Assembly: GCA_965219175.1 (NCBI GenBank)
Contig: CBDCNI010000001.1
Location: 930,001 to 994,000 of the forward strand
Direction of reading: 5' to 3'
Origin: JBBPZK01 sp965219175
Lineage (GTDB): Bacteria > Actinomycetota > Rubrobacteria > Rubrobacterales > Rubrobacteraceae
Length of the DNA stretch: 64,000 nt
A model generated the notes under the pieces. It had not been told where the DNA came from. It searched no databases and saw only the letters and a list, made by a program, of their open reading frames with translations. This document shows positions 51,604 to 61,191 of the stretch, in pieces. The position numbers were made by a program, and so were the translations under genes. How positions within the stretch are numbered: position 1 is the stretch's first letter; each line of letters opens with the position of its first letter.

Positions 51604-53377
51604 ACGGCCTGATGGGCGCCACCGGTATGTCTTCCGGGGTGTAGGTCTTGCCTTTGAGGGTCACCGGCTGGTAGGAGTCGGTGTGGAGCAGGCCCTCGAA
51701 AAGGACTTTTCCGGTCTTTTTGTCCGTTACCGTCTTGTAAGTCTCCCAGGTGCTTCCCTCGGCGCTCATGTCGATCGGCTTCGAGTCCATCTGGACCTTC
51801 AGGCCGGTCGATTTCTGGCCGTATACCTCGGCGTAGATGTAGCCGTCGTTCTCGACGTGCTCCCGGAGCATGATGTAGCCGGGAGAAGTATTCACGAACT
51901 TCATGTCCAATTGCTGGCCGCCGCCGAACCCGAACCAGACCGTGGCGTCGAAGCCGGGCCTGATGTAATTAAGCTCCGCGTAGTGCGGGTGACGCTCCGT
52001 TACGTTTAGCCCGGCCCAGTTGACTGCCATGTAAAGCGTCGAGGCCACCTGACACAGACCGCCTCCGTAAGCGGAGTCGACCTTGCCTCCCTCGCCGAAG
52101 ATGTGAGCCTTCTTGTACTGCAGGGGAGCGGCTAGCTCGTCGAACGAGAACTTCTCACCGGGTGCGAGCACCGTGCCGCTGATCCCACCGGAGGCTATCT
52201 TCAGGTTGTCCACCCTCGCCTGACTGTCGTCGCCGGTCCCTATGTACTTGGTACGGTACTTGCCGAGCACCTGGGTTGGCTTCGCCTGCTCCGCCTCTGC
52301 GGTGGTTAGTTGTGGCTGGGCCGTAACGACCGGGACGTCGTACTCGTGTTTGCCCGTAAAGAGGCCGTTCTGTAACTCTCCCATCAGTTTCGAGTCATCT
52401 ATCTTGGCGCCCGTCTGGCTCTTTTGCACCGAGGGGACGTTTCCCTGGAAAACGAACTTGGCGTCTACCGGTTTCTTCTCCAGCGAGCCGTACATAGCTC
52501 CCATCTCGGACTTCAGGATCTTCTCGTCGATGCCGACCTGGAGCTTGTCGCCTTTCCTGTCGAAGGTCAAAGCCTGGCTTACGCCCTGGGTCGCGAGGGT
52601 CCACTGCTGCCCGCTCTCTTTGTGTGAGAACTTCACGGGTCCGGAGAGGGCCGTGCGTGTCTTGTCGGCGGCCGCCTTTGCTTCTTTAGTGGATATGTGA
52701 GGCTTCAGGACTTTGCCGACCATCTTTACCTGTCCTGTCAGGCCGTCCACGGCGTTGTCGACGTTGTTCATGGTGGCGGGGACGTTTAGCTCGTATCCCT
52801 TTTTTGACGCCCCGACTTGTACGTCGGAGCCATACACCGACAACGACGCTTCCTGTGGTTTCTGATCCATCTTCCGGGCTATCTGGTTGACCATAGAACG
52901 GGCCGTGTCTTTTCGATAACCGACCTCGGGTGAGACTTTCACGGAGCCGAGATCCGCCCGCAGGCGGTCCTTCAAGTTCGCGAAGATGTTGCCCTCGCGC
53001 CCGACGGCGTAAGCTTTATCCACGCTTCCGGCGACGTCGAAGTTTACGCCCATCTGCTTGCTCGCGAGGGTGAACTTCTCGGGGCCGGTAAACTGGATCT
53101 CCTTGAGCGCGCCCGTGGTTCGCTTCTGAAGGACTCCCCGCGCCTGATCTTTGGTCTTGCCGCCGAGGTCAACGCTTCCGACCGAGACGCCGTTGTGGAT
53201 CTTCTCGGAGCTGGCCCAGTAATCAGCCGCCACCAGCACGACCAGTAGGACAACGATCAGGAACGCAGATCCGAGAAGCCAGGCTCCCCGACGGTTTCCA
53301 CGATAGTTCCTTCGAGATAGCCTGCGGGAGCCGCCCGAACCGCCCTTGCCCGACCTTCTCAGGTCTTTGAGGCTCAA
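51602..53377 (-). CDS. VanW-family protein with peptidoglycan-binding-like domains
   Basis: 591 residues from the TTG ending at 53377, behind GGAGGTTGGAGAC. A basic cytoplasmic tail, one membrane helix (about 33-52), two repeats of the YoaR/PG_binding_4 kind (about 70-200 and 235-350), the VanW domain (about 375-510; FSFDELAAPLQYKKAH, GGGLCQVASTLYMAVNWAGL) and a G5-like C-terminal module. VanW proteins are exported, wall-associated and found beside glycopeptide resistance genes, but their reaction is not established. It fits the envelope theme of this region. Confidence 0.9.
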   Translation of the reverse strand: MSLKDLRRSGKGGSGGSRRLSRRNYRGNRRGAWLLGSAFLIVVLLVVLVAADYWASSEKIHNGVSVGSVDLGGKTKDQARGVLQKRTTGALKEIQFTGPEKFTLASKQMGVNFDVAGSVDKAYAVGREGNIFANLKDRLRADLGSVKVSPEVGYRKDTARSMVNQIARKMDQKPQEASLSVYGSDVQVGASKKGYELNVPATMNNVDNAVDGLTGQVKMVGKVLKPHISTKEAKAAADKTRTALSGPVKFSHKESGQQWTLATQGVSQALTFDRKGDKLQVGIDEKILKSEMGAMYGSLEKKPVDAKFVFQGNVPSVQKSQTGAKIDDSKLMGELQNGLFTGKHEYDVPVVTAQPQLTTAEAEQAKPTQVLGKYRTKYIGTGDDSQARVDNLKIASGGISGTVLAPGEKFSFDELAAPLQYKKAHIFGEGGKVDSAYGGGLCQVASTLYMAVNWAGLNVTERHPHYAELNYIRPGFDATVWFGFGGGQQLDMKFVNTSPGYIMLREHVENDGYIYAEVYGQKSTGLKVQMDSKPIDMSAEGSTWETYKTVTDKKTGKVLFEGLLHTDSYQPVTLKGKTYTPEDIPVAPIRP

Positions 53378-53597
53378 GTCTCCAACCTCCGCCGATACTC
53401 TCTCACGGCGGACTCACCCAACGATTCGAGTTCCAAGTAGAGGCCCTCCCGTGCCTTTTGGCAGCTTCTCAGTTAACGTTACCTGCGGCGCATCAAATCC
53501 AAAGAAGATTTCTATCATGGTCTGAGATAACTTACCAGCTTTTGCACCGCATAGTTCGGAAACCCGTCTCCGAAGTTCATGCCGCTTGCCCTATAAA

Positions 53598-53632
53598 GAT
53601 GAAAAGAGGGGTGAGGAAGGGATCCTCACCCC
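53598..53632 (-). terminator. Terminator of the FabG-like gene
   Basis: On the minus strand GGGGTGAGGA (53632-53623) pairs with TCCTCACCCC (53617-53608), with a five-base loop, and is followed by TCTTTTCATC. It lies about 35 bases downstream of the SDR stop. Confidence 0.8.
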
Positions 53633-53665
53633 CGACGAACTGTTCCTCGGTTGAATTACTCCGGC

Positions 53666-54436
53666 CTATATAACGGAGCTGGAAGGGCCTCCGGCGACGT
53701 AGATGGTCTCGCCGCTTATGTAGGAGGCGTCGTCTGAGACGAGAAAGGCCACGACGTTCGCGATGTCCTCCACGCGCCCGAAGCGCTTGAGAGGGATGTT
53801 CTTGGAGAACTGCTCTTTCATGTCCTCCATCGTCATCCCGACCCTCTCGGCGGCCTCGCGGGTCATCTCCGTCTCGATCCAACCGGGCGCAACCGCGTTG
53901 ACGTTTATGTTGAACCGCCCGAGCTCCAGCGCCAGCGTCCGCGCCAGCGACTGCAACCCACCCTTCGCCGCCGAGTAGTTGGCCTGACCCTTGTTCCCGA
54001 GAGCCACGATGGAACTGGTCATCACGATCTTGCCGAACTCCTGCTCGACCATGTACTTCTGGGCGGCCCTGGAGCAAAGGAAACTCCCCTTGAGGTGTAT
54101 GTCGAGCACCGTGTCCCAATCGTCCTCGCTCATCTTGAACGAGAGGTTGTCTCTCAAGACCCCGGCGTTGTTGACCAGGATGTCTATCCGCCCGAAGCCC
54201 TCCACAACCTTCTCGAACGCAGCATTTACCTGCTCCGCATCCGAAACGTCGCAGGCGACCGCCATAGCCTCCGCCCCTGCCTCCTCGACCGCCGCGACCG
54301 TCTCCTGACCTGCCTCGGCCGAGAGGTCCAGAACAGCGATATTAGCACCATCACGGGCCATCCTGATCGCCTCGGCCGCCCCGATACCACGCGCCGCTCC
54401 CGTTATGATCGCCACCCGTCCACTTAGTCTGCCCAC
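53666..54436 (-). CDS. 3-oxoacyl-ACP reductase-like SDR (FabG/PhaB type)
   Basis: 256 residues from the GTG ending at 54436, behind GGAAGGTG. Complete classical SDR: TGAARGIGAAEA nucleotide loop, NNAGVLRDN, catalytic Ser in MTSSIVA and YSAAKGG, and PGWIETEM. It reduces 3-oxoacyl-ACP or acetoacetyl-CoA with NADPH. Since the window has a PHA synthase but no phaB, a PhaB role is possible but unproven. Stands alone with its own terminator. Confidence 0.92.
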   Translation of the reverse strand: MGRLSGRVAIITGAARGIGAAEAIRMARDGANIAVLDLSAEAGQETVAAVEEAGAEAMAVACDVSDAEQVNAAFEKVVEGFGRIDILVNNAGVLRDNLSFKMSEDDWDTVLDIHLKGSFLCSRAAQKYMVEQEFGKIVMTSSIVALGNKGQANYSAAKGGLQSLARTLALELGRFNINVNAVAPGWIETEMTREAAERVGMTMEDMKEQFSKNIPLKRFGRVEDIANVVAFLVSDDASYISGETIYVAGGPSSSVI

Positions 54437-54736
54437 TTCGCTACACCTTCCTAAAAACGCCTCCAAATAACCAACCCCCGAAACCAAAATCTTCGGCCTT
54501 CGCCTTCGGCACGGGAGCATACATTTCATACAGATTATATACGGTTAGAACCTATGTGTGGATCACGTATAGAAGCAGCATGCAGATATGTGCGTTCGCG
54601 CGTCAGTGAAACTATGCCAACCCGTGAAGTTTATTCCCTATGGTGGGTGGTTCGCAACCCTTTCGCTGGGTCTCTCCGGCGTGGTAGGCTGGCGGATGAT
54701 TTGGCGTTGGTGTGCAATTTTCGGGAGGTGTGCTCT

Positions 54737-55795
54737 ATGGAGTATCGTCGTCTAGGAAGCTCTGGTCTGTTCGTCTCTGCTATGACGCTCGGCACGATGA
54801 CTTTCGGCGGTCGGGGTAAGTTCGGCATGGTCGGCAAGACCGACGTCGAGACCGCGACCCGGCAGGTGGATATGTGCCTGGATGCGGGGGTCAACCTCTT
54901 CGACACCGCCGACATGTACTCCGACGGCGAGTCCGAGGAGATACTGGGGAAGGCGATAGAGGGGCGTCGGGACCGGCTCTTGCTCGCCACAAAAGCGCGG
55001 ATGCCGGTTGGCGAGGGGCCGAACGAGACCGGGCTCTCGCGCTACCACTTGATCCACCAGTGCGAGGAGAGCCTGCGGCGGCTCGGGACCGACCACATAG
55101 ACCTCTACCAGACACACGAGTGGGACGGCCTGACGCCGCTTGAAGAGACGCTTGAGGCGCTCGATACGCTCGTCAAGAGTGGCAAGGTACGTTACGTGGG
55201 CTGCTCCAACCTCGCCGGGTGGCAACTAATGAAGGCGCTCGGGGTTTCGGAGAAGCTCGGGTATCAGCGCTACGTGAGCCAGCAGATCTACTACTCTCTG
55301 GAGGCGCGCGACGCCGAGTACGAACTCGTGCCGCTCGGTCTCGACCAGGAATGCTCCATCCTTGTCTGGAGCCCTCTGGCCGGCGGCCTCCTCTCGGGCA
55401 AGTACCGCCGTGACCGGGACGCGGAAGAAGGCCGGCACGTAGAGGGCTGGGACGAGCCGCCGGTTCGCGACCCGGACAAGCTCTACGACACCATCGACGC
55501 TCTCGTGGAGATCTCCGAAGAACACGGGGTCTCGGCCGCCCAGGTATCCCTTGCCTGGCTACTCGGGCGTCCCGGCGTCGCTTCAGTGGTGGTTGGCGCG
55601 CGCACCGAGGACCAGCTCTCCGACAACCTCGCGGCCGCCGACCTGGTTCTTTCCGACGAAGAGCGGGCGCGTCTGGATGAAGTCAGCGCTCCGGCCCTGA
55701 TTTACCCTCACTGGCACCAGATGAGGACCGCCTCCGACCGGCTCGGCCCTGCCGACCTCTCGCTACTCGGTCCCCACCTGAACGGCGGGGAGTAA
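54737..55795 (+). CDS. Aldo/keto reductase
   Basis: 352 residues from ATG 54737, six bases after GGGAGGTG; a longer upstream frame is not family-like. The TIM-barrel AKR tetrad is visible: Asp and Tyr in FDTADMYSDGE, Lys in LLATKARM, His in YQTHEWDG. The NADP-binding C-terminal region VVVGARTEDQLSDNL is intact. Resembles general YajO/YghZ-like carbonyl reductases. Substrate unknown. Confidence 0.92.
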   Translation: MEYRRLGSSGLFVSAMTLGTMTFGGRGKFGMVGKTDVETATRQVDMCLDAGVNLFDTADMYSDGESEEILGKAIEGRRDRLLLATKARMPVGEGPNETGLSRYHLIHQCEESLRRLGTDHIDLYQTHEWDGLTPLEETLEALDTLVKSGKVRYVGCSNLAGWQLMKALGVSEKLGYQRYVSQQIYYSLEARDAEYELVPLGLDQECSILVWSPLAGGLLSGKYRRDRDAEEGRHVEGWDEPPVRDPDKLYDTIDALVEISEEHGVSAAQVSLAWLLGRPGVASVVVGARTEDQLSDNLAAADLVLSDEERARLDEVSAPALIYPHWHQMRTASDRLGPADLSLLGPHLNGGE

Positions 55796-55798
55796 AAC

Positions 55799-56194
55799 CT
55801 ACGTCTTTTTGCCGGCGGGCTTGGAAGACGTGGAAGGCGAAAGCATTGGAATAGAAGGCGCCGAACGGGCGGATACTTTTATGGAAGGCTCTCGTTTTGG
55901 GAGCTTGTGAAGCAGTGGACCGCCCTTCGGGGGCTGGTGCGTCGTGTACCAGAAGTTCTCGGCGGTCGCCACCAGGAAGCCGCCGTGTTCGTTTCTGACC
56001 CACTCCACGGTGCGCATTGCGGGGCTCGCGTTGCCGGGGGCCGTGAGCGCCCTGACGTAAGAAAATCCTACCGGCAAGAGCAGGATCGCCAGTAAGAGCG
56101 AGACGATGCCGAGAGCCTGCCATTTCGGGCGGCGGCCTGTCTCGGCTTCGGGTTTCTTCTTGGTCTGCTAATCTTTCAAAGCTCTCCTCTTCAT
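55799..56194 (-). pseudogene. Truncated remnant of a membrane-anchored phosphodiester-glycosidase-like protein
   Basis: ATG 56194 opens a frame interrupted by TAG after eight codons (56168-56170); the same frame then continues with a basic tail, a membrane helix (ALGIVSLLLAILLLPVGFSY) and VRALTAPGNASPAMRTVEWV, ending after a Ser/Pro-rich linker at 55799. From memory, the RALTAPGNA-type segment begins larger NAGPA/DUF2233-type wall proteins in actinobacteria. Here the catalytic domain is missing. A short protein starting at TTG 56077 cannot be excluded. Most likely a decayed gene. Confidence 0.6.
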
Positions 56195-56488
56195 ATGAAG
56201 CTTCTTTATATTCGTCTGGGCTCCGCTCGCCCTTGTTCCTTCTTACGGGAGGCTGACATCTTCCGGCGGTGGCGGATCAAACCATCCCGGCACGAATACC
56301 AGATCTCACGCTCCGACACCTCGTGCCATTCCCTAAAGTAGAATGCCCGACACGCGAAAAGTCGGTCAAGAAGGTCTCGTAAAGCGCAAAAGCACGATTC
56401 TTAACGGATTCTTTTCTCGCTCTTAAACATCTCTTATGTTTATCCGCGACATTGGAGTCTGCCCTGAAGATTTTCGAGAGGAGAGCGT
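56195..56488. other. Intergenic stretch before the lipoprotein gene
   Basis: About 294 bases without a supported gene. The right end is AT-richer (CTCTTAAACATCTCTTATG near 56420) and probably holds the promoter of the lipoprotein/ABC operon, but no clean -35/-10 pair can be fixed. Confidence 0.3.
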
Positions 56489-57193
56489 ATGAAACAAGCT
56501 AGAACAGCAGGCTTTTTATTGATGGTGGCGGCGCTTCTGGGAACACTACTTCTCAGCGGGTGCGGAACCGGCAACGTCTCTTCGGGGACTTCGTCCGGGG
56601 GAGCCTCAACGTCGAAACCTTCCGCCGCGTCTTCCTCGCCCCAGAAAAGTTCTTCCGGGTCGACGCATCAGGGCTCGCGAGCTTCCAAAAAGCCCGGCGG
56701 GGAGAAGGTCGCTCCGAAGGAGACTCATCCAACCGGCGACATCCCCGATACCCAGGCTTTCGTTACCTACACCTCCAAGAAAGGCCACTACAAGCTGGTG
56801 GCACCGGAGGGATGGTCCCGGACGACCAAGAACGGCAACGTGAGCTTCGTGAACAAACTGGACGGCATGAGCGTTACGCTCAACAACTCCGCCAAAGCTC
56901 TGACCATAACAAGCGTCCGCAAGAGCGTGGTACCCGCGCTGAAGAAGTCGGAGAGGGCGGTCCGGATCGGCGGCCTGCAGGGTGTGAAGCTGCCGTCCGG
57001 TCCGGCGGTGCTCATAAAGTACACCTCGAACTCGGACCCGAACTCCGTTACCGGTAAGCAAGTGCGCCTGGAGAACAACGCCTACATCTTCTACAAGAAT
57101 GGGAAGCTGGCTATTTTGAGGCTCTACGCGCCTCTCGGGGCGGACAACGTGGACCAGTGGCACCGTATCTCCAACAGCTTCAGGTGGATGTAG
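56489..57193 (+). CDS. Lipoprotein of an FtsX-type ABC system
   Basis: 234 residues from ATG 56489 behind GAGAGGAGAG. Signal peptide with lipobox LLLSGC (Cys25), a Ser/Thr/Lys-rich linker to about residue 80, then a PsbP/Mog1-like alpha-beta domain (YTSKKGHYKLVAPEGWSR, near 94-111). One base separates it from the ATPase gene, so it is probably an outer-face partner of the exporter. Confidence 0.85.
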   Translation: MKQARTAGFLLMVAALLGTLLLSGCGTGNVSSGTSSGGASTSKPSAASSSPQKSSSGSTHQGSRASKKPGGEKVAPKETHPTGDIPDTQAFVTYTSKKGHYKLVAPEGWSRTTKNGNVSFVNKLDGMSVTLNNSAKALTITSVRKSVVPALKKSERAVRIGGLQGVKLPSGPAVLIKYTSNSDPNSVTGKQVRLENNAYIFYKNGKLAILRLYAPLGADNVDQWHRISNSFRWM

Positions 57194-57194
57194 G

Positions 57195-57857
57195 ATGGAG
57201 GCGCTGGCAGCCTACGACGTCTATCGCTTCTACCACGCCGGAGAAGAGGAGACTCTGGCCCTGCGCGGGGTAAGCATGAGTGTGGAGGAAGGTGAGATCG
57301 TCGCCGTCATGGGGCCTTCCGGAAGCGGCAAGTCCACGCTCCTAGCTTGCCTGGCCGGGCTCGACGAGCCGGACGGCGGACACGTCGAACTGATGGGTGA
57401 GCGTCTCACGCGGCGTCCGGAAGCCTCCCGCGCCCGGATGCGGGCCGAGAACATCGGCGTCCTTTTGCAATCCGGCAACCTGTTCGAGCACCTCTCCGTG
57501 GAAGAGAACGCTCGTCTCCAGATGCGCCTCGCCCGCAAGCTGGACGAGCGGCGCCTGACGGACCTGTTCCGCTTCGTTGGGCTGGAAGAACGCCGTCGTT
57601 CCCGTCCCTCTCAGCTATCGGGGGGCGAGGCGGCACGGGCCGGGCTGGTGACCGCTCTGGCCGCGGATCCGAAAATCCTGCTGGCGGACGAGCCGACGGG
57701 CGAGGTCGACGAGGAGACCGAAGCCGACATACTGCGCATCTTCGAGCGCCGCCGGGAAAGCGGCGCTTGCACGTTCCTCGCGACGCACAGCGAGGCGTTG
57801 GCGGCGAAGGCGGACCGCGTCGTGCGCCTGCTGGACGGGAGGGTAGTCAATGTCTGA
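57195..57857 (+). CDS. ABC ATPase 1, MacB/LolD type
   Basis: 220 residues from ATG 57195. Walker A GPSGSGKST, Q-loop in GVLLQSGNLFEHLS, a slightly altered signature LSGGEAARAGL and Walker B ILLADEPTGEVD. It pairs with the second ATPase, which overlaps it by eight bases, to drive the large FtsX-like permease. Two different ATPases for one fused permease suggests an asymmetric dimer. Confidence 0.92.
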   Translation: MEALAAYDVYRFYHAGEEETLALRGVSMSVEEGEIVAVMGPSGSGKSTLLACLAGLDEPDGGHVELMGERLTRRPEASRARMRAENIGVLLQSGNLFEHLSVEENARLQMRLARKLDERRLTDLFRFVGLEERRRSRPSQLSGGEAARAGLVTALAADPKILLADEPTGEVDEETEADILRIFERRRESGACTFLATHSEALAAKADRVVRLLDGRVVNV

Positions 57858-58512
57858 GGTACTCGTGGACGTGCGGGAGGCCGGACGCACCTATCGGATG
57901 GGCGAGAGGCCCCTGGTCGCGCTCGACTCGGCGACGTGCCGGGTTTCGCCCGGAGAACACGTGGCGCTCGTGGGACCTTCCGGCAGCGGTAAGTCGACGC
58001 TGCTTCATCTCATGGGGGGATTGGACTCTCCCACCACAGGCGAGGTCTCGTGGCCGGGGCTCGGGAAACGGGAGACCCTGAGGCCGGAGAAGGTGGCTTT
58101 CGTCTTTCAGACACCGAGCCTGCTGGCGCCTCTCACGGTCGTCGAGAACGTGGAGCTACCGCTGCTGCTCGGCCATACGGGCGCCAAAGACGCGCGCAGG
58201 GCCGCCCTGGATGCGCTGGAGCGCATAGACCTCGCCGGCATCGCGGGCAAGTTGCCCGAGGAGCTCTCCGGGGGGCAAACTCAGCGGGTCGCCGTGGCGC
58301 GGGCACTGGCCTACAGGCCCAGGCTCATCCTAGCCGACGAACCGACGGGACAGTTGGACCACCCGACTGCGGAGCATCTGTTCGACGTGTGGCTCGCGTC
58401 CCTCGAAGGCACGGAGACCGCGCTGGTGATAGCTACCCACGACATGACCGTCGCCGGGCGCATGAACGATCGTTGGCGGATGTCGCACGGAATCCTGGAG
58501 GTTAATAGCTGA
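57850..58512 (+). CDS. ABC ATPase 2, MacB/LolD type
   Basis: 220 residues from ATG 57850. Walker A GPSGSGKST, Q-loop FVFQTPSLLAPLT, signature LSGGQTQRVAVARAL and Walker B LILADEPTGQLD are canonical. Its TGA stop shares one base with the permease ATG (TGATG). Confidence 0.93.
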   Translation: MSEVLVDVREAGRTYRMGERPLVALDSATCRVSPGEHVALVGPSGSGKSTLLHLMGGLDSPTTGEVSWPGLGKRETLRPEKVAFVFQTPSLLAPLTVVENVELPLLLGHTGAKDARRAALDALERIDLAGIAGKLPEELSGGQTQRVAVARALAYRPRLILADEPTGQLDHPTAEHLFDVWLASLEGTETALVIATHDMTVAGRMNDRWRMSHGILEVNS

Positions 58513-61172
58513 TGCTGTCTTTGTTGTGGTTCAAGGGGTTGTTGTCCCGCAGGCGCGGCCGTCTCCTGGGAGCCGTGGCCGGGGTCGCGCTCACCGTGGC
58601 CTTGCTGGCGAGCATCGGGGCGTTTATCGCTTCAAGCGGCGCCTCGATGACGAAGCGCGCCATTACCGACGTCCCGGTGGATTGGCAGATACAGCTAAAC
58701 TCCGGCGCCAACCCGAAATCAGCGGTCGCCGCCGTCGGCAAGGCAACCAAATATACGGCGCTACAGCAGGTAGGGTACGCGGATACTGCGGGCCTTAGCG
58801 CCACGAGCGGGGGCGCTACGCAGACTACGGGATCCGGCAAGGTGCTCGGGATCGGGCCGGATTACCAGAAGAAGTTTCCCAAGGAGATCAGCAAGCTCCA
58901 GGGCTCCACCAAAGGCGTGCTCATCGCCCAGCAGACGGCCGCCAACCTGCACGTGAAGCCGGGCGACAAAATCACCATAGAGCGGGTGGGCCTCTCCCCG
59001 GTAAAGGTTACGGTGAATGGGGTGGTCACCCTTCCGAACGCCGACTCGCTCTTCCAGGCCGTCGGCTTGCCTCCGGGGGCGCGTCCCCAGGCGCCCCCGG
59101 ACAACGTGGTGATCCTACCTTCGAAGCAGTGGCACAAGCTCTTCGACCGTCAGGCAACGGTACGCCCCGACTCGGTGCATACCCAACTCCACGTCAACAT
59201 AGCGCACAAGAACCTGCCCGCCCAACCGACCGACGCCTACACGCAAGTTCAGCAGTCAGCCAAGAATGTCGAAGCCGGGATAGCCGGCAGCGGCATCGTC
59301 GGGAACAACCTCGCCACCCGTCTCGACGGCGTCCGGGAGGATGCGCTCTATGCCAAAGTGCTCTTCCTGTTCCTGGGGCTCCCCGGAGCTATCCTCGCCG
59401 TGCTGCTCACGCTGGCGGTGACCTCCTCAGGAGCGATACGCCGCCGACAGGAACAGGCGTTGTTACGCACCCGAGGAGCCTATACTTCGCAGATCATCCG
59501 CCTGGAGAGCATGGAGGCGATCATCGTCGGCGCGGGCGGCGTGGCGCTTGGTGTAGGATTTGCCTACCTGGTCTCCAGGTCAATCTCGTCCTCCGGCCTG
59601 CTCGCGGGAGGCACCACGCTGTTCTGGACCATCGGGGCTGCCGTTGTGGGCCTCATTCTCGCCGTCGGGGCCGTGCTATATCCGGCTGCCAGGGAAGCGC
59701 GACTCTCCACGGTTGCGGCGGCGCGGACCGTGGTCGGGCGGGAGCACAAACCGCTGTGGCGGCGTCTCTACCTGGATTTCGCGTTCCTCGCTTTCTCTGG
59801 CTTTATGTTCTGGCGAACGGCGAGTACCGGTTACCAGGTGGTGCTCGCCCCCGAAGGCGTCGCCCAGACCTCTGTCTCCTACGACACGTTTGTAGCACCG
59901 CTCTTTCTCTGGGTCGGGGCGGCGCTCCTGGCTATGCGTTTGTGGTCTGGTGGCCTGGACAAGGGACGCCGGCAGGTCTCCGCAATGTTGAGCCCCGTGG
60001 CCGGCGGGCTCTCCGGGGCGGTCGCGGCTTCGCTGGCGCGTCAGAGGGTACTCGTGAGTCGCGGGATAGTGTTGGTCGCGCTCGCGGTTTCGTTCGCCGT
60101 CTCGACAGCGGTCTTCAACACTACCTACACCGGACAGTCGCAGGTCGACGCCCAGCTTACCAACGGCTCCGACGTGACGGTGACTGGGACAACATCTTCT
60201 CCGCCCGGCGGCAAGCTGGCCGCGCTCAAAGCACTCCCTGGAGCCGCTGCCGTCCAGCCCATGCAACACCGGCTCGCCTACGTCGGCAACGACCTGCAGG
60301 ACATCTACGGGATCCAACCGAAGAAAATCGGCTCGGCGACCAGCATGTCAGACGCCTTCTTCGCGGGCGGCAACGCTAAAGCGACGCTGGCGAAGCTGTC
60401 CGCGCGCCCGGACGGCGTGCTCGTATCCGAGGAGACGGTAAAGGACTTCCAGCTACATAACGGAAGCCTGCTTAACCTCCGCCTCCAGAGCGCCAAGGAC
60501 CACAAGTACCACGTAGTGCCGTTCCACCTCGTCGGCGTCGTCCGCGAGTTTCCGACCGCACCCAAGGACTCGTTCCTGCTCGCAAATTCCAGTTACATCA
60601 CGAAGCAGACCGGCACGAGCGCGCAGGAGACCGTTCTGATGCGCGCCAAGAGCAACCCTGCGCAACTGGCCTCTGCCGCGCGCAAGGTGGTGAGCCCGCT
60701 CGCCGGGGCCAAGGTGACGCAGATAGGCTCCGCGCAGGCTGCGATCTCCTCCAGCCTCACCGCCGTGGACCTTCACGGCTTGACCAGGCTGGAGCTTGCC
60801 TTCGCCGTCGTACTGGTCGCGGCGGCGACCGGCCTCGTCATGGCGCTCGGGCTCGCCGAGAGGCGGCGCACCTTCAAGATACTCTCGGCCCTCGGCGCGA
60901 AACCGGGGCAACTCGGCGCTTTTCTGTGGAGCGAGGGGTTGTTGATCTTGGTCGGCGGCTCCCTGATCGGGACAGCTCTGGGATTCGGTGTCGCCCAGAT
61001 GCTGGTTGCGGTGCTCAAGGGCGTCTTCGACCCGCCGCCCGAGTCGCTCTCGGTTCCCTGGGCTTATCTAGCCTTGCTGGCCCTGGCGGCGGCGGCTTCC
61101 ACGGCGATCGCCGTATTTAGCGCGCAAGTTGTCTCCAGCCGCTCGAAAGCCGAGGACCTGCGTGATATCTAG
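58512..61172 (+). CDS. Fused FtsX/MacB-like ABC permease
   Basis: 886 residues from ATG 58512. Two FtsX-type units in tandem: each has one first helix (about 20-40 and 510-530), a large external MacB_PCD-like domain, and a three-helix bundle (about 285-400 and 755-875). The architecture of eight or so helices matches mechanotransmission or lipoprotein-type exporters of actinobacteria. With the lipoprotein and two ATPases it forms a complete machine. Cargo unknown; a cell-wall or peptide role is likely. Confidence 0.9.
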   Translation: MLSLLWFKGLLSRRRGRLLGAVAGVALTVALLASIGAFIASSGASMTKRAITDVPVDWQIQLNSGANPKSAVAAVGKATKYTALQQVGYADTAGLSATSGGATQTTGSGKVLGIGPDYQKKFPKEISKLQGSTKGVLIAQQTAANLHVKPGDKITIERVGLSPVKVTVNGVVTLPNADSLFQAVGLPPGARPQAPPDNVVILPSKQWHKLFDRQATVRPDSVHTQLHVNIAHKNLPAQPTDAYTQVQQSAKNVEAGIAGSGIVGNNLATRLDGVREDALYAKVLFLFLGLPGAILAVLLTLAVTSSGAIRRRQEQALLRTRGAYTSQIIRLESMEAIIVGAGGVALGVGFAYLVSRSISSSGLLAGGTTLFWTIGAAVVGLILAVGAVLYPAAREARLSTVAAARTVVGREHKPLWRRLYLDFAFLAFSGFMFWRTASTGYQVVLAPEGVAQTSVSYDTFVAPLFLWVGAALLAMRLWSGGLDKGRRQVSAMLSPVAGGLSGAVAASLARQRVLVSRGIVLVALAVSFAVSTAVFNTTYTGQSQVDAQLTNGSDVTVTGTTSSPPGGKLAALKALPGAAAVQPMQHRLAYVGNDLQDIYGIQPKKIGSATSMSDAFFAGGNAKATLAKLSARPDGVLVSEETVKDFQLHNGSLLNLRLQSAKDHKYHVVPFHLVGVVREFPTAPKDSFLLANSSYITKQTGTSAQETVLMRAKSNPAQLASAARKVVSPLAGAKVTQIGSAQAAISSSLTAVDLHGLTRLELAFAVVLVAAATGLVMALGLAERRRTFKILSALGAKPGQLGAFLWSEGLLILVGGSLIGTALGFGVAQMLVAVLKGVFDPPPESLSVPWAYLALLALAAAASTAIAVFSAQVVSSRSKAEDLRDI

Positions 61173-61191
61173 GCAGACGTGTAGAGGCGTG

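Noticed and set aside
39737..56194. Pyrrolysine or programmed read-through at the two early TAG codons (39764 and 56168)
   Set aside because: Many genes in the window end normally at TAG, and no Pyl machinery is seen; mutation or minicistron explains both better.
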